Source of the DNA: Pyropia yezoensis
Taxonomy: Eukaryota > Rhodophyta > Bangiophyceae > Bangiales > Bangiaceae
NCBI GenBank assembly: GCA_009829735.1
Contig: CM020619.1
Location: forward strand, 3,664,590 to 3,728,589
Length of the DNA: 64,000 nucleotides
Reading direction: 5' to 3'
Part shown: positions 41,801-52,013 of the stretch, in pieces
Layout of the letters: each line of letters starts with the position of its first letter
Numbering within the stretch: the first letter of the stretch is position 1
Notes under the pieces: model-generated
The model's input: the letters and a program-made list of their open reading frames with translations, nothing else
What the model was told of the DNA's origin: nothing
Databases searched by the model: none
Position numbers and translations under genes: made by a program

Positions 41801-43083
41801 TGGAGGAGGATGAGTCAGAGGGACGGGACCCGGACGCGGTGGGTGCAGCGGCCAAGGCCGCCGACGTCCTGTCCGTGGGGGAGTCCCCCTGTGCGGCGTT
41901 GACGCGCACGCTGGGCGTGCCGCCCAGCCCGATGGGCGCCACCTGGTCGCAGCTGCTGCGGAAGCAGGGGATTGACGAGCTCCAGGCGCTCCTGCGGGAC
42001 CGACAAAAGGCGATACAGTCAGAGATCCGGCGTTCGCTCGCCAACGCGAGCTCCCCCCCCTGTGACGCCAATGCCATCTCGTGCCCGATGCCGGCGCCGA
42101 CGCCTCCCCCACCGCCCGCCCGCAAGGCTGGACCCGACACCCCCCCCCCCGTGATCATATTTCTGGGCGGCGGCATGGGCGCCGGCAAGACGTCGGCGGT
42201 GGCGCGCATTCGGGGCTCCCCCTTTTGGGCGCGCTACGGCAACCGGGTGGTGGTCGTGGAGGCGGACAACCTCAAGGAGGTGGACCCCCTGTTCATCGCC
42301 CTCCGGGGCGTCACCCCCGCCGCCGCGCGGATGGTGCACAACGAGTCGGTAGCTGCGGCAGAAGAGCTCTTCCTCCGCGCCGTCATGGACCGGCGGGACG
42401 TGGTGTTTGACGGCACCATGGCATGGCGGCCGTTTGTGGAGCAGACGCTCGCCATGATCCGCGACACGGCGAACGTGTACCGCCGCGGCCCCGGCGACGG
42501 CGATGGCAGTGGCCCGCCCGTCTACTGGGAGGTGGCGGGCGTGCGGGCGGAGCGGGCGGTGCCCTACCACGTGGAGATGGTGGGCGTGACCGTCGACGCT
42601 GAGGTCGCGGTGCAGCGCGGCATGGTGCGGATGATGACGTCGGGGCGGGGGGTGCCGCTGCGCGCGCAGCTGGCCAGCCACCAGCTTTTCTCGGCCAACT
42701 TTGAGGCGTACGTCCCGATGTTTGACGGCGCCTACCTGCTGGACAATGGATCGTCGGTTGGTGACGCCGCCGCGGCGCCTGCGCCTGGCACGCTGCCCCC
42801 CGCGGCGGCGGCGGCACCCGCAGCGGCGTCGCCCACGGCGGCCGCGGCCGGCGGCAGTGGCAGTGGCGGCAGCGGCGGCAGCGGCGGTGGCGGCGGTGGC
42901 GGGGAGGAGGGCATGGAAAACCTTGTCGCTTGCAAGACCGGCGTGCTCTTTGACGACGGCGGCACGCCCGGCGTCTTTCACGTGCGGTGCCCCCGCGCGT
43001 GGAAGGCGTTTGTGCGCAAGGCGACGCTCAACCCCGACGCGACGGGCGTGCACGACCTGTACCCGGGGGAGTCCGCCCAATGA
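38845..43083 (+). CDS. Thioredoxin-like / zeta-toxin-type P-loop kinase fusion protein
   Basis: A 1412-codon ORF. The start is uncertain: 38845 is the first ATG and 39130 (residue 96) another. Residues ~96-560 are Pro/Ala-rich with poly-Pro and poly-Arg tracts. A middle region (~565-735) has normal composition (ALYLFRFDGGVDASCLHN; AARWVFVVEDAVHAYF) but no family I recognise. A thioredoxin-like domain covers ~860-960: VVVKWFAQYC-S-E-C with CxxC at 893-896, then a cis-Pro-type VTAYPQVALF. From ~1100 a P-loop domain follows, with Walker A GGGMGAGKT (1108-1116), then VVVEADNLKE, MVHNES, and DVVFDGTMAW. This order (GKT, D-x-K/L, H-x-ES, DGT) fits the zeta-toxin/UMP-kinase-like kinases that plants and algae also carry. 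A Gly/Ser linker precedes the last ~50 residues (LVACKTGVLFDDGG). No signal peptide or membrane helix is evident. Any biochemical role (redox-gated phosphotransfer) is inference only. Confidence 0.8.
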   Translation: MDLATRHTHAPSFFRFGCQARRARVCPPLTVPPRRPRPPPPSRRPPARPAPASRPFHFLHDQPRATASPPHPPHAARHCVAAAHEPAVVGRGSCGMAAAAVPSAPTVPPATPVTPVTATPAAPVTATPTIAATAPGAATSLAADAAAVAGIIGAPARPRPPPPPPPPPPPPPLPPPPPPLSPPGATLVGGAPSPRRLFLLPFQGTPVSPPFPPRATSPRPASAVATAAAAAAAATGTAPVAAPTAAAFGHAPRRRGDAGAAFAPPPPPVRLWAAATPFRAESGLGSACPSAVGAVAVAAAAAATTAGASSPRRRRRRRAAGPAAVGPAPPSSGRCRSPLSAPALPSLPPPLPPLPPPPPPPSLGAGWGSSAGAPPPPPPPRPLPLPPPSPPPRGGGRPASSPAPASQHPSSPSTLPPSRGRGEGPRGVARRRPPRAVAPTPIGEAPATGGSLPPPPLPPSLSSPPFTGPSAGAPRVRGAMGASTAATPPRAPRPRTTTTTTTAAPGCRPPALAAGDPASALTPSASLVSEASVPASATAATAATAASTVTPAAPAATAAASPCVAIRDGGADGRILSFSVFAARRVRADGLLGRRPLPPPTEGVLENACALYLFRFDGGVDASCLHNLVRRDVLGFDASVDEGGAASGTPVVGVADAESSAPQPSSSGAADHSPDLPGEDAEVLAARWVFVVEDAVHAYFSTCWDLVSEVVAANLPSLEVVRRGYPRHRAGGRGSGGGSSRGGRDPLSAPPSDPSFVSAASSSGSDSVSLVSSGDSSATLSDAGGDPQVLALPPDVQGPVVRAASSGSAGDGLTCGGSPPPLPSAAGPAGAASSAEAHAGATAAAAAMSTTPPPPPTSVDAGSVVVIRSEAHFASAVLHSPRPVVVKWFAQYCSECAALAPHFAAAADSLAGRVTFASIDGPLLPSLRVRFGVTAYPQVALFHQGVLLAWRPRNAPRTAASLVAFASTTEGAPTAGSAPVLVKEAVEEDESEGRDPDAVGAAAKAADVLSVGESPCAALTRTLGVPPSPMGATWSQLLRKQGIDELQALLRDRQKAIQSEIRRSLANASSPPCDANAISCPMPAPTPPPPPARKAGPDTPPPVIIFLGGGMGAGKTSAVARIRGSPFWARYGNRVVVVEADNLKEVDPLFIALRGVTPAAARMVHNESVAAAEELFLRAVMDRRDVVFDGTMAWRPFVEQTLAMIRDTANVYRRGPGDGDGSGPPVYWEVAGVRAERAVPYHVEMVGVTVDAEVAVQRGMVRMMTSGRGVPLRAQLASHQLFSANFEAYVPMFDGAYLLDNGSSVGDAAAAPAPGTLPPAAAAAPAAASPTAAAAGGSGSGGSGGSGGGGGGGEEGMENLVACKTGVLFDDGGTPGVFHVRCPRAWKAFVRKATLNPDATGVHDLYPGESAQ

Positions 43084-43584
43084 GGCGGCGGTGGGGTGTT
43101 GGACGTGGTGGGGGACGTGGGTGAGGCAGGGGGGGGGAGGCGGGGTTGGGGGAGGGGTAGGTCGGGTGCGGGCGATGGGAATGGAAGCGGGGGCTGCAGC
43201 TGATGTCCAGTTCAGTTGCGGGGGGGGTAGCGACCTACAGCGGCGCTGCGGCCACCGCTTCGCCCCCGCCCGACGCAGGCCGTGCGCCACTCCTGGGCAG
43301 GTGCTTCTTTTTTGTATCCGTTTTCCGACCCGGCGCGCGCATCCCTGCGGCCGTGCGTGGCGCGGGCCGTACGCTGCCGCCGCCGTCGCCGCCACCCGGC
43401 GCCCCCTCCTCCCCCAGTGGTGGCGGTGCCCCCAGAGGCCGCGAGCCCCCCCCCCACCGCCGCACGACACGGCGCGGTGACGGCGCCCCCCCCCGCAGCA
43501 CACAAAACAGATCACCGCACTTATCCACGCACCCACTTTCCCTCCCCCCCCCCCCCCCCCCCGCCCCTCCTCCCCTCGGGTCGG
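43084..43584. other. Convergent intergenic region
   Basis: Lies between two convergent genes. It contains a C-run at ~43540-43562 and no recognisable ORF. Confidence 0.5.
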
Positions 43585-43881
43585 TCAGCAGCCAGAGTCG
43601 GTCGACGGTGTCACGCTCCGCGGCCGGCCGGCGGGCGGCGGGGCGCCCCCATCGGGGAGGACGGACCAGCCCTCAAAGGGCGGCGCCCCCGCGGGCGGGA
43701 GGGACAGAGGGGCGCCCGTGCCCGCCGTGCCGGCCGCGCCCGCCGCCACCGACGTTGCGGGGATGGCCGCCGCCGAGGGGGGGCTGGGGGGGAAGAGCGG
43801 GCCGGCGCCACCCCCGCCGCCGCCGCCGTCACCCCCACCCCCACCCCCACCCTCACCATCGCCATCGCCGTCACCGTCGCC

Positions 43882-43917
<36 letters not shown>

Positions 43918-45238
43918 ACGACCGCCGCCTGGCGCCGTCACCGCCGTCACCGCCGCCGCCGCCGCCGCCGCCGGACCGTTGACCGACACGGGGACGTCCC
44001 CTATGGTCGGCACCCCCCCTCCCCCCCCCCCCCGGCGGGGGCGGGGACGCCAGCGACGCCGCCCTCGTTGATCGCCGCGGCCGCCCGGGCGGCCAGGTCC
44101 CCCCCCCCACCGCCTCGGCGGCGGCGGGCGGCGGCCAACCGCCGCCGCCGCCGCCGCCCGCCGCCGCCTCGGCGGCGAGCGCCTCTGCGTTCCACGGCAG
44201 CGGCCGGTCGGCGCGGAGGGCGGCGGCAAAGTGCAGGCCCGCCGCCCGCCGCACCGCGGCGGCGGGCACGCCGGGCACCGCCGCCGCCGCCGCCGCTGCC
44301 TCCCACCCGTGGTCGTCGAGGGTGTCGGCAAGCGCCGCCAGCTGCGCGCCCGTCCATGGGTACGGGGGGGGGGGGGGCGGGGGGGGGGAGGCCCCGCCGC
44401 CCCCCCTGCCGCCCCCCCCCCCGGGGGGGGGGCCCCGGGGGGGGCCCCGCGCCCGCCCCCGCCGCCGCCCGGGGGGGGGGGGGGGGGGGGGGGTGCCGGG
44501 GGGGGGGGTGGCGGAGGTGAGGGGGGGGGCGCCCGGCTGGACCGCCCCTTGGCAGGCGCCGCCGCCGCCGCCGCCGTGGCCCCGGTGGCGCCCGCCGACC
44601 GCCGCCGCTTGGGCGGCCGCTGTCCCGCCGCGCCCGCCGCCGTCGCCGCCGGCAGGGGCGCCCGTGACCCCCGCCGCCACAGCACGGGGAGCGACGGCGG
44701 CAGCGGCGGCGGAGGAGGCGGGGGCGGCGGCGGCGGTGACGGCGGTGGTCGGCGCCGCCGCTTGCGTGGCGGCGGCGTCAGGCCAGACCGGGGGACGAGC
44801 GGCCACCCGCCCCCCGCCCCCCCCGCCCCTCCCATCGCCACCGCCGACGCGGTCCCCAGCGGCGACGCGGGCGGCGACGGCGGCAGCAGCGGCGACGGCG
44901 CCGACGGGGAGATGCGCCCTGACGCGAGCACTTCCTCGTCCTCCTCGTCCTCGTCGGTCGGGGCATCGGCGGCGGCTGCGGCGGCGGCGGCGGCGGGGGG
45001 GGGGAGGGGGGCGGGGGGGAGCGGTGGCGGTCGCGCAGCACCGACGTCCGACCGCCGACGCCGCCGCCGCCCAGCGGGGAGGGACGCCGACGGCGGCGAC
45101 GGCGCCGGCGGCACTGCCGCCGACAATGGCAGCAGAGGGAGCGGGGGGGCGACCGCCGCGGGCGTGCGACGCCGCCGCTTACGCGGTGGGGCCCCCGCCG
45201 GCGGCCGCCGCGGGCCTGCTGCCGACGCGCCATCGGGG

Positions 45239-45269
<31 letters not shown>

Positions 45270-45893
45270 GGAGGGGGAGCTCCCCCGCGGCGCCGGCCAC
45301 GTCCCCCCCGCCGCCGCCCGCATCGCCGACCGACCCCGCCGCGAGCACCTCCTCCTCCGTCTCATCCGCGGCGGGCTCCCCCCAGCCGTCCACCCCAACG
45401 GCGGGCGGCGGCAGCGGCGGCCGCGGCGGCGGCGGCAGGAGCAGTCCCCCCGGCGGGTGGCCGCCACCCGCCGCCGCGGCAGCGTCGGCGGCGGCGATCG
45501 CGGCGAGCCCCGAGTCGGTCGACTCGTCGCCCCCGCCGCCCGCCGCGGCCATGGCCGACAGCAGCGCCGTGACGCGGGGCCGGCCGGCGGGGGGGGTGGC
45601 GCCGGTGGGCGGCGGCGGCGGCCCGGCGGGAGGGGTGGGGAGAGGGGGCGCGGCGGCGGCGGCCGGTGGACCCCCCTGCAAGAGGGACGGCGGCGTGTCT
45701 GGTGGGGACGCCGGGGAGGGGGCCAGGGGCCCACGGCCCGCCGGACTCAGCAGCGGCGGCGGCGGCGGCGGCGCCAGCAGCGGCGCCAGCGGCACGGGCG
45801 CGACCGCCGCCGCGGCGGCGGGCCGCGGGCGCTTGCCCGCGGCGGCGCGGCCACCCGTTCCCCCCCCCCCCCCCCGCTGGCGCCACCGCCAGC

Positions 45894-45924
<31 letters not shown>

Positions 45925-46555
45925 CGGGAGAGGGGGAAGAGGCACACCCGCGGCGGGGGCACCCCCCCCACGCCCACCGCGCGGACGTGCACCAGCTCCA
46001 CCGCCCAGCCGGCGGGCGCCAGCTCCCCCGCCACCCGTCCCACCGCCGCGGCCACGTGCGCGTAGTGCGCCGCCCAGCGGCTGTCGGCCAGCGCCGCCAG
46101 CACCGGCGCCGCGTCGGGGGGGGGGGGGCCCACCGGCGGGGGGGGCGGGGGGGGGGGGGAGCGCAACGGGCGGGGGGGGGGGGGGGGGGGGGGGGTGCCC
46201 CGCCGCCGCGGCTGCCGCCGCCGCCACCCCCATCACCGCCCGCCCGCCGGCGTGCCCCCGCCGTCCCAGTGCCGCCCTTGCCGCCGCTGCCGCCGCCGCT
46301 GGTGGGGCCGTCGGCAGCAGGCCGCCGCCGGGCCTTGCCGCCCCCATTGGCCGTTGACGGTGTCCGCCGGCGGCCCGCCGAGCCGCCGCCGCCGCCGCCG
46401 GCGGGGGAGGGGGTACCGGCGGCGGCGGCGGCGGCACCGGCGCTGCCGCCCGATGACCGCCGACGGGGGGCGCCGCTGCCGCCGCTGCCGCCGCCGCCGC
46501 CGCCGCCGCCTGGCGACGGGCGGGCGGCACGGCGGGCTGTGCGGCTGCTGCTCAT
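43585..46555 (-). CDS. Putative nuclear low-complexity protein; reading frame apparently broken at homopolymers
   Basis: I infer one gene of about 980 codons on the minus strand from five blocks in different frames. They are: 46555-~46200 (MSSSRTARRAARPSPGG..., Gly/Arg-rich); ~46130-45860 (PVLAALADSRWAAHYAHVAAAV...LVHVRAVGVGG); ~45850-44500 (acidic patches such as DEDEEDEEVLASG, and three basic PP(R/P)KRRRR-like nuclear-localisation motifs); ~44360-44110 (WTGAQLAALADTLDDHGWEA, with the spacing of a SANT/Myb-like helix set); and ~44020-43585 (ending PSTDSGC). Each frame change falls at a long poly-G/C tract (about 46140-46197, 45856-45875, 44363-44500 and 44021-44035). Homopolymer length errors or polymorphism would explain this; introns are the alternative. 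A chromatin or transcription role is suggested by the motifs but not shown. Confidence 0.45.
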
Positions 46556-48555
46556 TGGGGCACCCGCCGGGGTAGGGGGGGGGGGGGGGGGGGGGGGGGA
46601 GTTGGGCGGCGTAGGGTGGGGGGTACCAGCGCCGCCAGGCGCGCCCGCGTCACCGGGGCGCCGCCGATTCGGGTGGCGGGAAAAAAAAAAACAAAGGGAA
46701 GTTAGCCGCCGCGATGGAGGGGGGGCGGGTGGACGCTGCCAGTCGTCAGGGAGAGAGTCGGGTACGAGCGGGCGAGGGCGGAAGGGGTTTGGGGGGGGGG
46801 GGGCGGGGGGCGGGACGATGCGCTGCGGAGCGCGACCCGCCGCTCCGCGGTGCGAGTGCCGCCGCCCGGCGGTGTGCCGTCGCCGCCGCGTTTGGGGAGC
46901 GGAGGGTGGGGAGGGGGGGCGGGCGGGGCAGCCTGCTGGCCGCGCCAAGGTGGGTGGGGGTTGGGGGGGGGGGGAGGGTGGGTGGTGGGAGGGTGGGCGG
47001 ACGCCCGGCCAGGCGGCGCGCGCGTTGATACCTAGCGCGTGGGTGGGGGGGACGTGCGCCCGCCCGGGCGGCGTCGCGGGCGGGACATGCCGCTGGACCG
47101 CTACGTCGGTGACCAATTGATGGCTCCTTCCTCCACCCAAGTTGTAAGCGATCAAGTGCTGTACTTGAGAAGGATACGGTGTCACGGAGTTTTCGGCCTT
47201 GCTTCTGCCGTAGATCCCTTCGTGGCATCGAAAACTTTGGCAGAGCGAGGGTGAGAGGGTGACTCTTTGGCCAATGTACTCGTGCCGTGGCGATGGCAAA
47301 AAAAGTCTATAGGTGCGCCGGGGTGTTCCTCGCCACCTGCCCACCATCCCCACCCGCCTTTCCACCTGGTCTCCCCCCCCCCCCCCCCCTTGCCCTGCCC
47401 CCTTTGCCAGCGCCGTCCCTGACAGGTCTGCAGGCCATATGAAGGGGCGGCCTTTGTCAGCGGCGGCCGCGTCGCCCCCTTGCCCACCGTCACCCTGATT
47501 ATTTCATAGGGAGTGGGCGGGGGCGGCAGCAGCGGCGTCTTCCCCCCCCCCCCGACGCTCCTCCCCACACCCCTCTCTTTCGCCTCCCTCTTGTCGGCCC
47601 CCCCCACCCCTGTGAATGGATGTGTGTGTGTTTTTTTCGTGTGCCACTTGGGCTGTTTGTGTGTGTGTGGGCCGTGGCCGGGACGCGCCGGAACTGCACC
47701 CCGTCCCCCCCCCCTTTCCAGCGTCTGCCGCGTGCTTTTTATTTGTGGGCGGTGCGGGGGGGCTGCTCTGCTTGCATTTGGGACGCGTGGGGGGGGAGGG
47801 GACGTTTGGTGGCAACGGCCGCAAGGGAGGGGAGGTGAGGAGGTGGGGGGCGAGGGAAAGGAGGGCAGAGGGAGGGGGGCGGAGACAGCAATGGAAGGCG
47901 GCAGGGGGACGGAGACAGCAAGGGAGGGCGGCAGGGGGACGGCGTCAATGACGCACTGTCCCAAGGGGGCGTGGCAAACCCCCGCTGGGATGGGAGGCGG
48001 GGGGGGGAGGCACCACTCCCCCCCCCACGCCCCCCCGCCTTACGTATGCCCGGTGTAGCGGATTGTGGGCGTCGAGGCGCAGCTCCGTGGTGGGGTGGTG
48101 CTTGCTGGGTGCTGGGGGGGTGGGGTGAGATGCTGCTGCACCCGCTTTGGCGGTAGCGTGTGGACGGCGCCCCCCCCTCCTCGCCCCCCTCCTTTCCCCG
48201 CTTTTGGTGGGAGACGGCCGCCCCCCCGCGGCCACCCTCGACCTCTGTGTCCGCGTCTGGGGGGTGTGGGCGGCGACGGCCGGGCGTGTGCGTTGCCGCT
48301 CGGCGCTCTGCCTCGGCAGCGGCCCCCAGCCACCGTCCCTGGACTACCCCTTCTCCACCCCCCCACTCCGCACCTTCCACCCACCTCAGCTCGCCACCTA
48401 CCCACCCCCTCTGTTCCTCCCTGGCCAACCCGTCTGCCCCCATTCCAACGCAACTTGCAATCATCCCCCGCTTCTACCCCACCCGACGCCCCCCATCTGC
48501 CTCACCCCCCCCCCCCCCCCCCCGGTGCGCCAACTTCCTGGGGGGGATTGAGGCC
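46556..48555. other. Two-kilobase spacer between divergent genes
   Basis: Upstream of both the minus-strand low-complexity gene and the plus-strand SNARE-like gene. An island of moderate GC at ~47100-47310 has no recognised ORF. G- and C-runs are at ~46576-46600, 47378-47393 and 48508-48524. The last ~250 bp before 48556 are pyrimidine-rich, typical of 5' leaders here. No gene can be supported. Confidence 0.45.
47880..47945. repeat. 30-bp tandem repeat, two copies
   Basis: CGGAGACAGCAA(T/G)GGA(A/G)GG-type units start at 47880 and 47910, followed by a partial third. The sequence is purine-rich. Confidence 0.7.
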
Positions 48556-51424
48556 ATGGGCCGCCGCCGCGATGCAGACGATGACCCCACCACGGGTGGC
48601 GGTGCGGCAGGCGGGGCGCCGTCGCCCGTGGCCGCTGCGGGGGAGGAGCGGCTCATCCGTGAGTTTTCCACCCTCCGCCGGGAGTTGGAGGCGGTGTCCA
48701 AGGCGCTGGTGCGGAGCCCAGACGACGAGCGACGGCTGGCCCGTAAGGGCATCATTACGGGTATGTTGCGCGAGGGGGGGTCGGGCGGGGGGTTGGGAGG
48801 GGGCGGCCGGCGGGGGGGGGAGGTGTGGTGTGTGTCGAGGCGACCACGACTGGGGTGTGCAAGGGGGGGGGGGGGAGGGGGCGGGCATTGCGCTCTGCGT
48901 GACCAGTGTGTTGTGGGCAAATCGGGTAGGGGTAGAGGGAGGCGCGGCGAGATGAGGGAGGCTGTCAGAGGCGGGGGGATGGACAGTGGGGGCGCCAGGG
49001 GGGCACGTGGAGTGGCGGGGGGGTTATGCGGCCGTTGGGATTTTGGGGCGTCGCAGGGTGGTCGGGGGCTGCGGCTCGCCTTTCCCAGTGCAGCAGGCCA
49101 GGGGCGCTGCCGGGGGTACCCCCCGCTCCGGGACGGGGGTGGAGCACATCCACTCACACACGCACGAGTCTCTGCCTCGTTGCTCGGTGTGTCTTGTCTG
49201 GTCGCTCGCGCGTCGTGGTCGGTGCCTTCCCCCGCTCCTGACATCCTCTGCTGGGCTCGCTCACGGGGACGCTCGTCGCCCCCGTGGCTGCACCGTGATT
49301 GCCTCCCTCGTCTGTCTTGTTTGCGTGGTTGCTGTGAGCGGCCTTCTCGGCCGGGCGTATCCCCCCCTGGTGCTGCTGCTGCTGGCCAAACGTGTCGTCC
49401 CTCCTGTCACCTCCCGGCCACCTACATACGTTGCATACCCCCCTTCCCCCCGTCGCACCCTTCGCGTTTTTCTTTCTGTGCATTTTTGTTGTCCCGCAGA
49501 GCGCCTGCGGGCCTTGTCGGTGAAGATGTCTGCGGTGGGGATGAAGGGCCACCACGACGCGCGGTCGCCCGCGTCGGACGTGGACGCGGTGGGGAGCTAC
49601 CGTGCATCGAGCGACACGGACGATGAGGGCCACTGCGCGGACCTGCCGCGGCGCCCGCGGGTGGCGCGGTCCGCCACGTGCCGCGCGTACGAGTCGTCTG
49701 ACATGGACGACGACAGCGACGGGGAGGGCGTCGGCGGCGGCGCCCGTGGCAGCGCTTCCGCGTCGTCCGCCTCCCTGAGCGACGACCCAGAGCCCCGCCG
49801 CGGGGGGGCCAAAAAGGGTAAGCCCACCGCCGATGGGAGCAAAGCCTCCAAGGCCCGCTCATCTCCCTCGTCCACGCACTCCACGTCTGGGAGGGCTGAC
49901 GCGTCGGGGGAGGCAGAGGCCAAGCCTGCCGGAGGGGGGGGCGGGGGCGGGGGGCTCCGTGGCTTTTTCGCCAAGCGCGGCGCAGACGCGGCGGCCCCTG
50001 TGGCGGCTGCCGTTGCCGCCACCGCTGCTGCCTCGGCTGCGGGCGGCGACAAGGTGCAGGCGAGGAGGAAAAACAGCGGCAAGGCGGGGGCGTCGGAAAG
50101 CAAAGACCGGGCCGGGGAGGACAAGGGGAAAAAGGGCGCTGGCCTGGGTGCCGACAAGAAGAGCAGCAAGAAGACTGCGCCCGACTTGACCCTCATGACG
50201 GTGGAGGAGATGCAGGCCGAGTCTCTGGCGCTCACCAAGGAAGTGGCGAAGCTCCGCCGCAAGGCTGACCGCACCGACGCGGAGGACGCGCGGATGGCCG
50301 AGGCGCGGGACCGGCTTGAGTCGCTTGCCGACCGCATCCTCGACGGCGACGGCCAGGGGAGCGCCGACAGTGGGGCGACGCCAAGGCACATGGCCAGCAG
50401 CGCCAGCTCGAGCAGCAGCGACGCGGGCGGTGGCCGTGGTGGCGGCGGCGGCGGCAAGCGGAAGCAGGTCCGCACAAAGGCGGGAGGCGGCAAGTCGTCC
50501 TCGGCGAGCAAACCATCCACGACTGCCCGTGGCAGCGCCCCCGTCGATGGCGACAGTAGCGATGGGGCGGAGGAAACCGACGAGTTTGCGCTGGACCTTG
50601 ACGATGCGGATGACAATGACGACGATAGTGGAAGAATCGTGCCGCCCAAGACCCGGCGGATGGGGCTTCCCCTCCCGTCGCGCAAGAATCTAAGCGAGGA
50701 GAAGGAGGAAGACGCGGCGCCGCCACCCACATTCCGTTTCCTAATGCGACTCAAGAAGGGGGCGGCCGTGGCAGCGGCCGAGGCGCGGGCGACGGCAACG
50801 GCGACGAAGTCTGGTGGCGGCGAAGATACCAACGGCGCGCCGCCCAAGTCCATCTTTGGCCGGATGATGCATAAGAAGAAGGCCACACCAGGCGGCTCGT
50901 CCCGGCGGAGCGCGTCCTCCAAGGCTGCCGACTCGGACTCGGAGGATGACGCGTCATTGGCCGGCGATGACGACAAGTCGTCCTCGCGGGGCGGGTCCAA
51001 GAAGAGCGGCGTCAAGGGCGGGCGGGCCAAAAAGGGTTCGCCCGGCAGCGGCTCCAAGGCCGACGGCAGCGGCAGCAGCGTGACCGCGTCGCCCACCCAG
51101 TCACCCAGCGCGCGGTTGGGCAAGGCGGGCTCCCCGCCAAGCAAGTCGGCAAGCAACTCCAGCTTGACGGCGGCTGACGCGCGGGCGGGCCGCAAGGCCA
51201 AAAAGGCGGCCGCGGAAGAGGCGGCCAAGGTTAAGGCTGGCGCTGGCCGTGTCGGTGACGCGATGGGCAGCGCCAAGGAGCGGATGGCGCGGCGGGGGGA
51301 GAAGCTGGCCGCGATGGATGCCAACGCGTCGACGATGAAGGACGAGTCGAGCGCCATGGCGGTCGCGGCGCGGGCGCTGCGGGCCAAGCAAGAAAAGTCG
51401 GACAAGCGGGGGGGGTTCTTCTAG
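48556..51424 (+). CDS. Soluble protein with C-terminal R-SNARE-like helix (tomosyn/amisyn-like tail), two exons
   Basis: Exon 1 is 48556-48760 and exon 2 is 49500-51424. The 739-bp intron has GTATGT...CCGCAG ends and joins in phase to 2130 nt, 709 aa. The N-terminus has a charged helix (EERLIREFSTLRRELEAVSKAL, ~30-51) that continues across the splice. The middle is Ser/Gly/Lys-rich with acidic patches (DLDDADDNDDD) and a second coiled segment (TVEEMQAESLALTKEVAKLRRKAD). The last 57 residues (653-709) have the heptads of an R-SNARE motif: MARRGEKLAAMD-x(5)-M matches the L-x-RGEKL-x-x-L-D pattern, with Arg667 at the zero-layer position. No transmembrane helix or prenylation CAAX follows; the protein ends KRGGFF. 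Soluble R-SNARE-like tails occur in tomosyn and amisyn, which compete for SNARE assembly. There is no WD40 propeller, so it is not a full tomosyn. Role: inferred regulator of membrane fusion. Confidence 0.72.
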
Positions 51425-52013
51425 GAGAGCGTGGAAGCGGGTGGGGGGCCATGCCACCGAAAATGCGCGAGGGCACACTGGCGGCAGACGATGCCTTGGA
51501 CACTCCCTTTCGGCTGGCTGGGTCCCTTTGTCTGCACACGGCGCCGTGGTGGTGCAGGATCCCCTGCGTTCATTTTTTTTTTCTATGTTCTGCGTGGCCT
51601 TTGCTGACTTACACGGGCAGACTCTCAGCGCCCTGCCAAGCACCGTTCCTGGAGGTGGCGGTGCTCGAGGAACGTTGTAGAACGGGCGTGAAACAGCGTG
51701 AAGGTAACTGCGGCAGCGCTTGAGGGCGTGTGGCCAGAGGGCCAAGCGGCCATGAGGAGCGTGACCCCCTAGCAAGACGGCCTGCGGCTGAACAACCACG
51801 AGCCGCGGCTGTGAGAAGCTGGTCGCGTGTCCGCCGTGGCCCATGGGACGGACAAGCGGTGCACCGCTGAGGACGCCCAGAAAAGGATGGGGAGCGGAAA
51901 AAACATCAACACACACGCAAGAACAAGACGACCAGGACGGAAGAAAAAAATAAACCCACACCCCTGCACACGCCCCACCACCCCTGACGTCCAGCCCCAC
52001 CATCCGCCGCCCC
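51425..52013. other. Convergent intergenic region
   Basis: Between the SNARE-like gene (+) and the phosphoesterase gene (-). It contains a T-run at ~51572-51582 and A-rich sequence at 51940-51952 but no recognisable ORF. Confidence 0.5.

Noticed and set aside
44231..46357. 708-codon plus-strand ORF opposite the low-complexity gene
   Set aside because: It is a Gly/Arg/Pro mirror of the minus-strand coding blocks. The minus strand carries acidic patches, nuclear-localisation motifs and a Trp-containing helix set, so it is the better candidate.
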